Assembly (NCBI GenBank): GCA_022072505.1
Contig: JAJVHU010000058.1
Location: forward strand, 28,165 to 92,164
Length of the DNA: 64,000 nt
Reading direction: 5' to 3'
From: Phycisphaerae bacterium
GTDB lineage: Bacteria > Planctomycetota > Phycisphaerae > UBA1845
Under the pieces are notes generated by a model. That model ran no database searches and was not told where the DNA came from. It was given only the letters and a program-made list of their open reading frames with translations. Each line of letters begins with the position of its first letter. Position 1 is the stretch's first letter. Shown piece by piece: positions 8,446 to 16,702 of the stretch. The translations under genes and the position numbers were made by a program.

Positions 8446-9774
8446 TCACTCGCGGGTCAATTCCGCCAGGTGTTGGGCGGCGACGAAACCGGTGGACCAC
8501 GCCCACTGAAAATTGAATCCGCCGATCCGCCCGTCCACGTCGAGGATTTCGCCGACCAGCGACAGCCCCGGGCAGCGGCGGGAGGCGAGCGTGCCCGGGT
8601 CGATCTCGTTAAGGGCGACACCGCCGGCCGTGACTTCCGCGTAATTGTAGCCGCGGCTGTCGCGGACGGGCAGCGGCCGGTCCAGGATTGCGGCGAGGAG
8701 TCGGCGCCTGGCGGTGCGATCGAAGTTGGCGAGCGTGACGCGGGCGGGAATGCCCAGTTCATTCACGATCGCGTCGGCGACGCGCGCGGGCACGAAGTCG
8801 GCAAGCGCGGTGGCGACGGCGATGCGCGGCTGGCGGGCGGAACGGTCCAGGAAAGCGCGCTCAGCGGCGGCGAGGTCTTTCCCCGGAAGCAGGTTGATCG
8901 TCACCGCAACCGGGCGCTGATCAAGCATGGCGCGATGCCAGTGACGTGAGGCATCAAGCACGGCGGGACCGCTGACGCCGAAGTGCGTCCACAACAGGGG
9001 ACCGACGATGCGAACCGGTCGGTCCTTTTCAACGCGAACCCTGATCTCGACCTCCTGGGCGATGCCGGAAAGAGGGATGTGAAAGTCTCCGTCCAGGATG
9101 AGCGGAACCAGCGCGGGCGTCGTCGGGACGATCGTGTGTCCGAGACGGCGGGCGAGTTCGTATCCGAAACCGTCGCTGCCGGTTTTCGGAAGGGATTGCC
9201 CTCCGGTGGCCAGGACGACGCGACGTGCGATCCACGTGCCGTCGTCATCGAGCGGCGCGGCGGGATCCAGGCGGGTCGGGGGGCTGGTGAGCGATGGCGG
9301 ACCGGCGTCCCGCGTCCTGATGAGAAATCCGTCCGCCTGAGGCTCGACGCTCACGACGCGGCGACGCTCCAGGAGACGCACGCCGAGGCGCCGCGTCTCG
9401 TTGATCAACGCCTTCAGCACGGTGTGCGCATCATTCGAGTCGGGAAAAAGCTTCCCCCAGTCCTCTTCATGAAGACCCACCCCCAGCTCACGGAAGAATT
9501 CCACGGTGCGCCGTTCATCAAAGGCCGCGAGGACGTTCCTGACGACGTTGAGGCTGCCGCCGTTGAAGTCGCGCGGGGTGACGCGGACGTTGGTGACGTT
9601 GCAGCGTCCGCCGCCGGAGACGAGGATCTTCGCGCCGAGTTTCGGGGCCGCGTCGAAGACGACAATGCGCGGATCGGGGGCGCGGCGCGCGGTGAAGATG
9701 GCGGTCGCCAGCCCCGCCGCCCCCCCGCCGACGATGACGACATCCGCCTTCCCAGTTGACGCCGCTGCGGTCAC
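8446..9774 (-). CDS. BaiN/HI0933-family NAD(P)/FAD-dependent oxidoreductase
   Basis: Flavoprotein of 442 residues. An N-terminal Rossmann dinucleotide fold is visible in DVVIVGGGAAGLATAIFTAR, followed by the family hallmark GAKILVSGGGRCNVTN, a central VVLATGGQSLPKTGSDGFGY, and the C-terminal GLSLVGEILDVDGRIGGFNF and WAWSTGFVAAQHLA. Members of this family are poorly characterised; some act in bile acid dehydroxylation or as putative thiosulfate or membrane redox enzymes, so the substrate is unknown. A GTG at 9774 is the start; the frame stays open upstream but across the region of the divergent gene. It diverges from the serine hydrolase at 9856. Confidence 0.88.
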   Translation of the reverse strand: MTAAASTGKADVVIVGGGAAGLATAIFTARRAPDPRIVVFDAAPKLGAKILVSGGGRCNVTNVRVTPRDFNGGSLNVVRNVLAAFDERRTVEFFRELGVGLHEEDWGKLFPDSNDAHTVLKALINETRRLGVRLLERRRVVSVEPQADGFLIRTRDAGPPSLTSPPTRLDPAAPLDDDGTWIARRVVLATGGQSLPKTGSDGFGYELARRLGHTIVPTTPALVPLILDGDFHIPLSGIAQEVEIRVRVEKDRPVRIVGPLLWTHFGVSGPAVLDASRHWHRAMLDQRPVAVTINLLPGKDLAAAERAFLDRSARQPRIAVATALADFVPARVADAIVNELGIPARVTLANFDRTARRRLLAAILDRPLPVRDSRGYNYAEVTAGGVALNEIDPGTLASRRCPGLSLVGEILDVDGRIGGFNFQWAWSTGFVAAQHLAELTRE

Positions 9775-9855
9775 ACGTGAATCATACGGATCGCCTGACC
9801 GGCGGCGACGGGCTTTTTTCCGGTCCGACGGGTCTTGCGAGGAGATATCACGAAC

Positions 9856-11040
9856 ATGCTGGATTCCGGAACACCAGGCGTGGGCCTTGCCGCGATATTG
9901 TTGTTCTCCGCCCTGTCCGGCGTGCAAGGACAGTCTCCCGGGCCGTCGGCGGCATCGTTCGCGCCGGCGCCGGATGCCGAGGTCGTGACGATGCTCGAGC
10001 GGATCCGCGAAAAACACGACGTTCCCGGGATGGTCGGCGCGATCCTGGCGGGCGACCGCGTCACGCGGATCGGCGCCGCCGGCGTGCGCAAAGCCGGCGC
10101 GGCGGAGCCGATCACGATCCACGATCGGATGCATCTGGGTTCATGCACGAAGGCGATGACGGCGACGCTGATCGGCGTTCTCGTGGAGGAGGGGAAGCTC
10201 TCGTGGACAACGACGATCGGTGAGACGTTTCCCGACATGAAGGAGCGGATGCACACGGACTACCGCAACGTCACGCTGGAGCAATTGCTGGCGCATCGGG
10301 GGGGAGCCCCGACGGACCTGGACGCGGACGGATTGTGGGGGCGGCTCTGGCGGCACACGGGAACGCCGACCGAGCAGCGTCGGGCGCTTCTGGAGGGCGT
10401 GGTCTGCAAAGCGCCCGCGGTCGCGCCGGGGAAGGAATACCAGTATTCGAACGGCGGGTACGCCATCGCGGGACATATCGCCGAGCACGTTGTCGGCAAG
10501 CCCTGGGAGGCGCTGATGCACGAGCGGCTTTTCAAGCCGCTGGGAATCACGACCGCGGGATTCGGAGCGCCGGGAGATGCTGCGAAGATCGACGAGCCGT
10601 GGGGACACCGGAGTCGGAAGGAGGCGCTGACGCCGATGCCGCCGGGTCGCGGGTCGGACAACCCACCGGCGATCGGTCCGGCGGGGACGGTGCATATGAG
10701 CGTCGCGGACTGGGCGAAGTTCGTGGCGGTACACACGTCGGGATCGAAGCGGACGCACACCCTGCTGAAGCCTGCGACCGTGGAAAAGTTGAGAACCCCG
10801 CCGCCGGGCGCCGACTACGCTCTCGGCTGGATCGTCACATCCCGGGACTGGGGCGGGCGCGTCCTGACACATGCGGGCAGCAACACGATGTGGTATTGCG
10901 TAACGTGGGCGTCGCCCGAGAAGGACTTCGCCGTCCTGGTGGCGTGCAACGCCGCGCATGATGCAGCGCCGAAGGCTTGCGACGAGGCGGCGTGGGGGCT
11001 GATCCAGTTGGCCCGGTCCGGAAACGGGCCGTCTCCCTGA
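9856..11040 (+). CDS. Secreted serine beta-lactamase / penicillin-binding-protein-like hydrolase
   Basis: A 394-residue class C beta-lactamase-fold serine hydrolase. It begins with a signal peptide (hydrophobic GVGLAAILLFSALSG). The catalytic SxxK is seen in LGSCTKAM, the YxN motif in YQYSNGGYAIAG, and the third motif as LTHAGSN (HxG in place of KTG, as in many esterase-type members). The ATG at 9856 is chosen over an in-frame TTG at 9835 because AGGAG at 9840-9844 serves it. The family includes DD-peptidases, esterases and beta-lactamases; the HAG form favours an esterase or peptidase over true drug resistance, but this is inference. Confidence 0.85.
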   Translation: MLDSGTPGVGLAAILLFSALSGVQGQSPGPSAASFAPAPDAEVVTMLERIREKHDVPGMVGAILAGDRVTRIGAAGVRKAGAAEPITIHDRMHLGSCTKAMTATLIGVLVEEGKLSWTTTIGETFPDMKERMHTDYRNVTLEQLLAHRGGAPTDLDADGLWGRLWRHTGTPTEQRRALLEGVVCKAPAVAPGKEYQYSNGGYAIAGHIAEHVVGKPWEALMHERLFKPLGITTAGFGAPGDAAKIDEPWGHRSRKEALTPMPPGRGSDNPPAIGPAGTVHMSVADWAKFVAVHTSGSKRTHTLLKPATVEKLRTPPPGADYALGWIVTSRDWGGRVLTHAGSNTMWYCVTWASPEKDFAVLVACNAAHDAAPKACDEAAWGLIQLARSGNGPSP

Positions 11041-11214
11041 CGCCGCGCTGCCGTCCTGAATTGCACACCCGGGGGGTGCGTCGGGGCGACGTCCGAAGCC
11101 GCGGCCCCCGTTATCGGAAGGCGATCGCCGTGCTTATGCGGGAGCGGGCGGACCGAGCGCGGGTCACGCGGAGTTCGGATTCCACCGCGTCGTCGCGGAC
11201 GACGATTCAGGGGT

Positions 11215-12492
11215 ATGTCCGAACCGCGCGTGTTTCATCGGCAGGTGGTCTGGCTGGCGATCGTCGCCTTCGTCGGGGTGCTGTTCTGGCGCCTGCCGCG
11301 CGTCGCGAACCGCGACCTGGTGGTTTATGAGACGTACAACGCGCTGGTGGAGGTGGATGCGCTGGTGCGTCGCGAGTTTGTGCAGCCGGTAGAGGATGAC
11401 CGGCTGGTCGAGGGCGCGATCCACGGATTGCTGAGGCGGCTGGACCCGTATTCCTCGTATCTCCCGGCGACGGCGAGCGACCGGCTGGCGCGACAGACGA
11501 CGGGGGAATACGTGGGAATCGGGGTGGAGATTGCGCCGGGCGCGAGAGGGTGGACGGTGATTGCGCCGATCCGGGGCGGACCGGCGGAGCAGGCCGGAGT
11601 CCGAGCGGATGACGCGCTTTCGGCGGTGGACGGCGTGGAGACGGAGCGTCTGTCGCTGCAATCGTTGGAGGATCTGCTCAGCGGCAAGCCCGGTTCCGCC
11701 GTCCGTCTGACGGTCCAGGGCGTGGACGATCCGGAACCGCGCGAGGTCGTTGTCACACGATCCCGCATTCATGTGGCGAGCGTGCAGGATGCGGACGAGG
11801 CCTTGAGCGGGGCGGACCTTCAGGCGGTGCGGGCGGGGGTCGGGATCGAGTATCTCCGGCTGGTTCACTTTCATTCCGGAACCGGGCGCGAGTTGGACGC
11901 GGCGCTTCAGCGGTTCAGCGACCAGGCGACGCGCGGTCTGATTCTTGACCTGCGGGCGAACCCCGGGGGTTTGATGGAGCAGGCGCTGGAGGTGCTGGAT
12001 CGTTTTGTAGCGTCGGGGTTGCTGCTGTCGACGGTGAACCGGCGCGGGGTGGTGGAGCGTTTTGAGGCGTCGGGCGGGGCGCGTTGGGCGGAACTGCCGC
12101 TGATGGTGCTGATCGACCGGCACAGCGCCAGCGCCTCGGAGATCGTCGCTGGGGCGCTGCAATCGCGGGGGCGGGCGAAAGTGGTCGGCGAGCGGTCGTT
12201 CGGGAAGGGAAGCGTGCAGCACGTCATACCGCTTCGGGAAGGACAAGGGGCCGTGAAGCTGACCGTCGCGTATTACCGCCTGCCCAGCGGGCGCATCCTT
12301 CATCGGACGCGGGCGAACGAGAAGTCAGACACCTGGGGCGTCATTCCTGATGAACCCGTCGGCGCCGCGGGGCGCAGCGGCGCGCGGTCCGACGGAGCGG
12401 ACCCGGTGCTGGTCCGGGCGATCGAAATGCTGAGCGTCACGGACGGACCGTCGATGTCGCGGGCGGGCGCCGGCGGCGGTCAGGGGCGCTGA
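11215..12492 (+). CDS. C-terminal processing peptidase, S41 family
   Basis: Membrane-anchored Ctp/Tsp-type protease of 425 residues that trims or degrades proteins in the periplasm. Residues 8-28 form an N-terminal membrane anchor; a PDZ domain spans about 97-180 (GEYVGIGVEIAPG, GGPAEQAGVRADD); the S41 core follows. Catalytic Ser306 is in DRHSASASEIVAGAL and Lys331 in FGKGSVQ; their spacing of 25 equals that in CtpB. LDLRANPGGLMEQALEV is the conserved core strand-helix. The C-terminal 60 residues are Gly/Ser-rich. It is followed after 159 bases by a membrane protein. Confidence 0.92.
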   Translation: MSEPRVFHRQVVWLAIVAFVGVLFWRLPRVANRDLVVYETYNALVEVDALVRREFVQPVEDDRLVEGAIHGLLRRLDPYSSYLPATASDRLARQTTGEYVGIGVEIAPGARGWTVIAPIRGGPAEQAGVRADDALSAVDGVETERLSLQSLEDLLSGKPGSAVRLTVQGVDDPEPREVVVTRSRIHVASVQDADEALSGADLQAVRAGVGIEYLRLVHFHSGTGRELDAALQRFSDQATRGLILDLRANPGGLMEQALEVLDRFVASGLLLSTVNRRGVVERFEASGGARWAELPLMVLIDRHSASASEIVAGALQSRGRAKVVGERSFGKGSVQHVIPLREGQGAVKLTVAYYRLPSGRILHRTRANEKSDTWGVIPDEPVGAAGRSGARSDGADPVLVRAIEMLSVTDGPSMSRAGAGGGQGR

Positions 12493-12651
12493 CGACCGCT
12501 TTGGCGCGGCGTGTTCGACTTCACGTCACCTTTATGTCGCTGGCGCATATAATTTCCGCGGAAGCGCTTCGATTGTGCGGCATCGGATCCGCCGTCGGAT
12601 AAGGCCGCATCGGGCGCGGCGGCCGGGGTCGCGCGTTACGGAGGACGTCGA

Positions 12652-13350
12652 ATGAAGTGGGGCAGCCTGGCGATCAAGTCCGCCCTCGCCATCGTGATTC
12701 TCGGCGTCGGTTCTTACGAACTCGGCTACCTGCGCCTGGCGCGGCTGAGCGCCCGGCTGGACGAACTCGAGTCGGAGAAGCAGCGGCTGGAAGATTTCGT
12801 CGGACGCCTTCGATCCAGCCGGCGCGTCGGTCAACTGGACGTCGTCAAGCAGTACCGTGACATGCTGGGGCGGACGGTGACGGTCCTGCTGTGGCAGGAG
12901 ATCGCGGAGGACGGGACGCTCGCCCGCCCCTTTGCGCTGGAGGTGATCGGGAACCAGGTGTACGTCGAGGGCAAGGTGATCAAGTTCGATCACGCTCGCC
13001 TCGAGGAATCTTCCGGGCGCGAGGGGGAGAGCCTGGTGCTCTTCCACCGGATCTTCGCGGATCAGCAGCCGCCGATGACGGGGGTCGAGCTGGATCGTCA
13101 GATTCCGCCGCAGGGCGTGACGACGACGCTCAACGCTGAAGAAGCGAAGCTCTGGGAGCGGTTCTGGGAGTTGACGATGAACCCGGAGCTGGCGGCCGAG
13201 CACGGCGTTCGCGTCGCGCAATGCGAGGCGCCGTCGGTCCGCGTGTCGTCGGGACAGGTCTGGGAAGTCTCGCTGGACGCCGCGGGCGGACTGAACCTGC
13301 GCTATCTGGGGGCCCGGCCGACCGAGGCGCCGGGGAGGACTGCGCCGTGA
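12652..13350 (+). CDS. Hypothetical single-pass membrane protein with coiled coil
   Basis: I do not recognise this 232-residue protein. It has one N-terminal membrane helix (about 6-24) followed by a short charged coiled coil (LSARLDELESEKQRLEDFV) and a soluble domain rich in beta strands. GGAGG precedes the ATG at the proper spacing. TATAAT at 12548-12553 could be a -10 element, but no good -35 hexamer accompanies it. The stop overlaps the start of the ROK kinase by GTGA, so the two are probably co-translated. Confidence 0.8.
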   Translation: MKWGSLAIKSALAIVILGVGSYELGYLRLARLSARLDELESEKQRLEDFVGRLRSSRRVGQLDVVKQYRDMLGRTVTVLLWQEIAEDGTLARPFALEVIGNQVYVEGKVIKFDHARLEESSGREGESLVLFHRIFADQQPPMTGVELDRQIPPQGVTTTLNAEEAKLWERFWELTMNPELAAEHGVRVAQCEAPSVRVSSGQVWEVSLDAAGGLNLRYLGARPTEAPGRTAP

Positions 13351-14249
13351 GCGCGCCGGACGGAACGTCTTTGCCGGGGGTTGTGATCGGCGTGGACGTT
13401 GGGGGGACGACGGCGCGGGCGGCGCGGGTGGACGCGCTGGGGCGGATCGCGGCGCGGCGGGCGTTTCCGTCGCACGCGGAGGGAATGTCGGTTCCGGCTG
13501 ACGCGGCGTTCGAGCGCTTCATGTCCCGACTTGTCGGCGCGATCCGGGAATTGCGGGGCGACGGCGCGGGCGCGACGGAGTCCTGCGTCGTGGGGATCGC
13601 CGTCCCCGGTCCGGTGGACGCGACGACGGGGGCGGTGAGGCGATGTACGAACCTCTCCTTTCTGAACGAGCGAACGCCGGGCGCGGTGATCGCGGCGCGG
13701 ACCGGGGCTGAGGTTGTGTTAATGACCGACATCGGCGCCGCGGGGCGGGCGGAACAGGCGGCGATCGGCGCGGGGTCCGCAAGCTTCGGCCACCTGCGGT
13801 TCGGGACGGGGATCGGGTACGTCGAGTTTGACGGTCCGACTCCGGTCGAGTTGCTCCGTGACGGGGATGCCCACCTTGACGTTTTGCGCGCGGGACGTGC
13901 GTTCACACAAAGGTGCGCGTGCGGGTTGAGCGGGTGCCTCGAGGCGTACCTGCCTTCGTCGCGGCAGGACGAGGAGTCAGCGAACTGGACGGCGGAGACG
14001 GCTGCGGCGTTTGACAGCGTCGTGTTCCGCCTGCGCCGGCGACTTGGCGGGCAGGGCGTTCTGGTGATCGGCGGCGGGCGGGCCGTGGGAGATCGACGGC
14101 TTGCGCAACGGATCGAAGGGTTAGCGGCGGAAGGGGAGACGCCCGGAGTTGCGCGGGTCCGGCGAGCGGAATGCGGCGACGACGCAGGAGTTCTCGGGGC
14201 GGCGAGCGCGGCGTGCGGCATGGTTGAGCGACGCCGGGCGCGATCGTAG
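13347..14249 (+). CDS. ROK-family sugar kinase
   Basis: A 300-residue ASKHA-fold kinase expected to phosphorylate glucose, N-acetylglucosamine or a related sugar. Visible are the phosphate-1 loop GVDVGGTTARAARVD, GIAVPGPVDATTGAV, and the ROK zinc motif CACGLSGCLEAY, although the usual preceding His ligand is not evident (TQR instead). The acidic catalytic residue would be the Asp of VLMTDIGAAG, where ROK kinases normally have NDAN; GTGIGYVEFDG is the phosphate-2 loop. GTG 13347 overlaps the upstream stop by four bases. Given the altered ND motif, catalytic activity is probable rather than certain. Confidence 0.78.
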   Translation: MSAPDGTSLPGVVIGVDVGGTTARAARVDALGRIAARRAFPSHAEGMSVPADAAFERFMSRLVGAIRELRGDGAGATESCVVGIAVPGPVDATTGAVRRCTNLSFLNERTPGAVIAARTGAEVVLMTDIGAAGRAEQAAIGAGSASFGHLRFGTGIGYVEFDGPTPVELLRDGDAHLDVLRAGRAFTQRCACGLSGCLEAYLPSSRQDEESANWTAETAAAFDSVVFRLRRRLGGQGVLVIGGGRAVGDRRLAQRIEGLAAEGETPGVARVRRAECGDDAGVLGAASAACGMVERRRARS

Positions 14250-14254
14250 ACGTC

Positions 14255-15112
14255 TTAGCGACTGAGCAGGGTCCAGAGGACGACGCCCGTTGCGGCGAGG
14301 AACGTCGCCACCGCCACCCAGCCCGCGATCACCTTGATCGTGACGGGCACTTTCCGGAACGGCAGATCAAGAAGCTCCAGCACCCCGGCAATGCCCCGCC
14401 CAGCGCCTTTGAGGAGCGCCCGAGCCGCGCGTGCGGGCGCCGCGAGCGGCGATGCTTTCACGGCGGGCCTCGCATCGGCTTCGGTTGCGGATTCCCCGGC
14501 ATCCTCTGACGGGGTGTCCGGCGTCGCCGCGACGGAGTCGGACACCCTGACGAGGTCGCCGCCGTCCGAACGCGGCGTCTCGGGTTTTGAAGGCTCAGGG
14601 GTCTTCGGTTTTGCGGTCGGTGGAGGCGGCTTCCGGCTCGACCCCCCTCCGCGTTGCGGAGGCGCTCCGAAGGGATCGAGGGCTTCTCCCTCCTGACTTA
14701 CCGTCAGATCATCAAGACCGAACGTCGCCGGGGGAGGCGGCGGCGGAACCACGGGGGATTCCTGCTCCACGGGAGGCGCTGTCGAAGGCGAGGCGAGGGC
14801 TTCGAGGATCTGCGTGTCGCCCGAGGCGCTTTCGACGTCTCCGACCTCCGCGGTCGCGCTGACCACCAGCTTGTCGAGTTCGGCCAGCCCCGCATCGAGT
14901 TCGGCGACGGCGGAGGCCGACGCCGCAGGAAGCGGCGCGAGATCCTCCACCGACTTGGCCAGCGCTTCCGCGGGACCGAGTTCGCCCGCGAGTTCCTGCG
15001 CGAGGTCCGACGCCGACGCCAGCAAGGCGTCGATGTCCTTCAGCGACGGGGCTGTGCCGGGGTCGCCAGAGGAAGAGGATGCTGACGGATCGGGTTCCGG
15101 AAGATCAGGCAT
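14255..15112 (-). CDS. Hypothetical Ala/Pro/Ser-rich protein with C-terminal membrane anchor
   Basis: This 285-residue protein is mostly low complexity: an acidic Ala/Leu-rich helix-forming part (about 20-110), a Pro stretch (VVPPPPPPATFG), Lys/Pro-rich linker, then a single membrane helix at the very end (VIAGWVAVATFLAATGVVLW) with LSR as the tail. The layout is that of a tail-anchored cytoplasmic protein. It converges on the ROK kinase gene with only five bases between the stops. No family assigned. Confidence 0.6.
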   Translation of the reverse strand: MPDLPEPDPSASSSSGDPGTAPSLKDIDALLASASDLAQELAGELGPAEALAKSVEDLAPLPAASASAVAELDAGLAELDKLVVSATAEVGDVESASGDTQILEALASPSTAPPVEQESPVVPPPPPPATFGLDDLTVSQEGEALDPFGAPPQRGGGSSRKPPPPTAKPKTPEPSKPETPRSDGGDLVRVSDSVAATPDTPSEDAGESATEADARPAVKASPLAAPARAARALLKGAGRGIAGVLELLDLPFRKVPVTIKVIAGWVAVATFLAATGVVLWTLLSR

Positions 15113-15383
15113 GACGGATCAGTTACGGACTTCAGCGGACATACCGGCGCTCGTCGCGCACCGGTTGCGCGACCTTGACGTCACCCGGGAACGTCCGTCG
15201 AACGTTTATCGGCCTTTGCGAGGCGGACGGATTAGCCCCCGCTGGAGACGAAGAACCTCATCCTGCGGCGGAGTTCGCGGCGCGGGCGCACCCGGGCGGT
15301 CTGTGAGGTTCGCGGTCCGGGTTGCAGCGGGGTTGCGGCGCGTCAGCAAAGATTCCGGTGAGTCGGGGGGTTCGGGAAAGCGG

Positions 15384-15611
15384 TCAGGAAAGCAGGTTGA
15401 ACACGGTCCAGAGCAGGGCGCCGATGACGTACATCGCCACGACGATCGTGATCCAGAGCGGAAGCACCGCCGCCGGAATCTGCCGCGGTTCCGGACATCG
15501 GATCGCCTTGTATACGATGGCGATGGAAAGACACAGCGGCAGCAGCAGGAGGATGCGCCCCGCGCCGCTGACCGGAATCGCCTGCGTAAAAAGGCCCGCC
15601 AGCAACATCAT
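15384..15611 (-). CDS. Small membrane protein, two to three helices
   Basis: A 75-residue hydrophobic protein: helices around AGRILLLLPLCLSIAIVYKA and VLPLWITIVVAMYVIGALLW. Its ATG overlaps the stop of the upstream membrane protein in an ATGA arrangement, which argues that both are translated together and act in the same membrane. The about 270 bases between it and the upstream border of the preceding minus-strand gene (15113-15383) show nothing I can name. Confidence 0.65.
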   Translation of the reverse strand: MMLLAGLFTQAIPVSGAGRILLLLPLCLSIAIVYKAIRCPEPRQIPAAVLPLWITIVVAMYVIGALLWTVFNLLS

Positions 15612-16132
15612 CCCGGACTCCACGGTGCGCCGGCGCGGACGCCGCGCGGCGCCGCGCGCAGCGCCGCGTCGGCCCGGACGATCGCGTCGAGAATGACGAG
15701 GATGTTCAACAAACCTGCGACAGCGGTATACACCGTGCCGATCTCGATCGACAGCCAGTGTCCGTAGTGGACGAGGGGTTTGACGGGTCGCGGTCCGTAG
15801 TGGGCCGCGGGGGTCACGGTGACGAACTCCGCGGGTTCGAGCGTCGAGCGCAGGAGATAAGCGGCGGAGGTGTGTCCGCCGTTGCACAACTGGGCGACGA
15901 ACCACCAGGGGTGCTCCTTCGGATCGATCGTGCCGTGTACGCCGCCGACGGCGATCCCGGTCCAATACGTCAAGGTGATCGTCGCGAGGAAGATCCACCC
16001 GCGAACACGATGTCCGAGGTATAAGTGACCCAAGCCCGGCATGATCCAGGCCAGAACGGCAGACGCCGGAACGTCAAGAAAACTCCTGCCACCAAGCGTC
16101 TTCTTTCGCGTCATGCCGCTCGTTCCCGGCAT
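15608..16132 (-). CDS. DUF6677-like multi-pass membrane protein
   Basis: A 174-residue membrane protein beginning with the motif AWIMPGLGHLYLGHRVRGWIF, which resembles the Gly/His helix shared by TM2-type and DUF6677 planctomycete proteins. Two further hydrophobic segments follow (IFLATITLTYWTGIAVGG and TVYTAVAGLLNILVILDAIV). A second ATG at 16114 (MTRKKT) is an equally good start, since neither has a strong Shine-Dalgarno sequence. It is coupled to the small membrane protein downstream. Function unknown. Confidence 0.7.
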   Translation of the reverse strand: MPGTSGMTRKKTLGGRSFLDVPASAVLAWIMPGLGHLYLGHRVRGWIFLATITLTYWTGIAVGGVHGTIDPKEHPWWFVAQLCNGGHTSAAYLLRSTLEPAEFVTVTPAAHYGPRPVKPLVHYGHWLSIEIGTVYTAVAGLLNILVILDAIVRADAALRAAPRGVRAGAPWSPG

Positions 16133-16195
16133 CCGTGTCGCCGTCCGGCAATGACCCGCACGACGGAACCCGTATGCACCAACCCCTCGCGTCGG

Positions 16196-16429
16196 TTACC
16201 TCGCTCCGCATGGACCCGTGGGGTCTCCGCAACGGCCGCACCCGCTGGGGGAATGCACGCCCGAATTCGACCCCATCGTCGAGGCCGCAGCCGCGAATAC
16301 GCTGATCTTCCGGTTGACGGTCGCGCCAGCGCAATCCGGACAGCGCACACGGTCAGCGTTATCTGAGGCGTTGACGAGCTCCTCGAACTCGCAGCCGCAC
16401 CCGCGGCAAACATACTCGAACACCGGCAT
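16196..16429 (-). CDS. FmdB-family zinc ribbon protein
   Basis: A 77-residue protein starting MPVFEYVCRGCGCEFE, then VRCPDCAG: the CxxC...CxxC zinc ribbon of the FmdB putative regulatory family. AAGGAG stands 7 bases before the ATG at 16429. FmdB proteins were named from an amidase operon and are thought to be regulatory, but the role is unproven. The C-terminal tail GCGRCGDPTGPCGA is also Cys-rich, as in other members. Confidence 0.85.
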   Translation of the reverse strand: MPVFEYVCRGCGCEFEELVNASDNADRVRCPDCAGATVNRKISVFAAAASTMGSNSGVHSPSGCGRCGDPTGPCGAR

Positions 16430-16613
16430 GAACCCAATCTCCTTCCGAGACTCCCCAGTCGTGGCGAGTATACGAATGAAGAAGTGACGCTGCAAACCGC
16501 CTCGGGAAACAGGTGGGGATGGGCGAACCTGATCCCCGACACCGCCCCCCCCCAGGCCGGGGTTTTTCGGGGTTGAACCGGCTCGAACAGCGATGGCTTG
16601 AAATCTTTTGATG

Positions 16614-16642
16614 TTGTGCCGGGCGTCCCTGTGCGATACAAT
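16614..16642 (+). promoter_or_regulatory. Candidate sigma70-type promoter
   Basis: TTGTGC (16614-16619) and TACAAT (16637-16642) are separated by exactly 17 bases and lie about 60 bases before the secreted protein gene at 16703. Sequence match only. Confidence 0.4.
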
Positions 16643-16655
16643 TACGAACTCACGG

Positions 16656-16672
16656 GTTGACGCGGCGTCAAC
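16656..16672. promoter_or_regulatory. Perfect inverted repeat, possible operator
   Basis: GTTGACG-CGG-CGTCAAC forms a perfect 7-bp palindrome with a 3-base spacer, 14 bases after the candidate -10 element, where a bound repressor would block initiation. It could equally be a small mRNA hairpin. Confidence 0.35.
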
Positions 16673-16702
16673 TGCATAACACGCATAGCCTGGAGGTAGA
16701 TC

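Noticed and set aside
9856..11040. Clinical-type beta-lactamase
   Set aside because: The third motif is HAG rather than KTG, which is usual for esterase- and peptidase-like members of the fold.
16545..16575. C/G-rich stem followed by TTTTT as a terminator
   Set aside because: The stem is only four base pairs and no plus-strand gene ends upstream of it.
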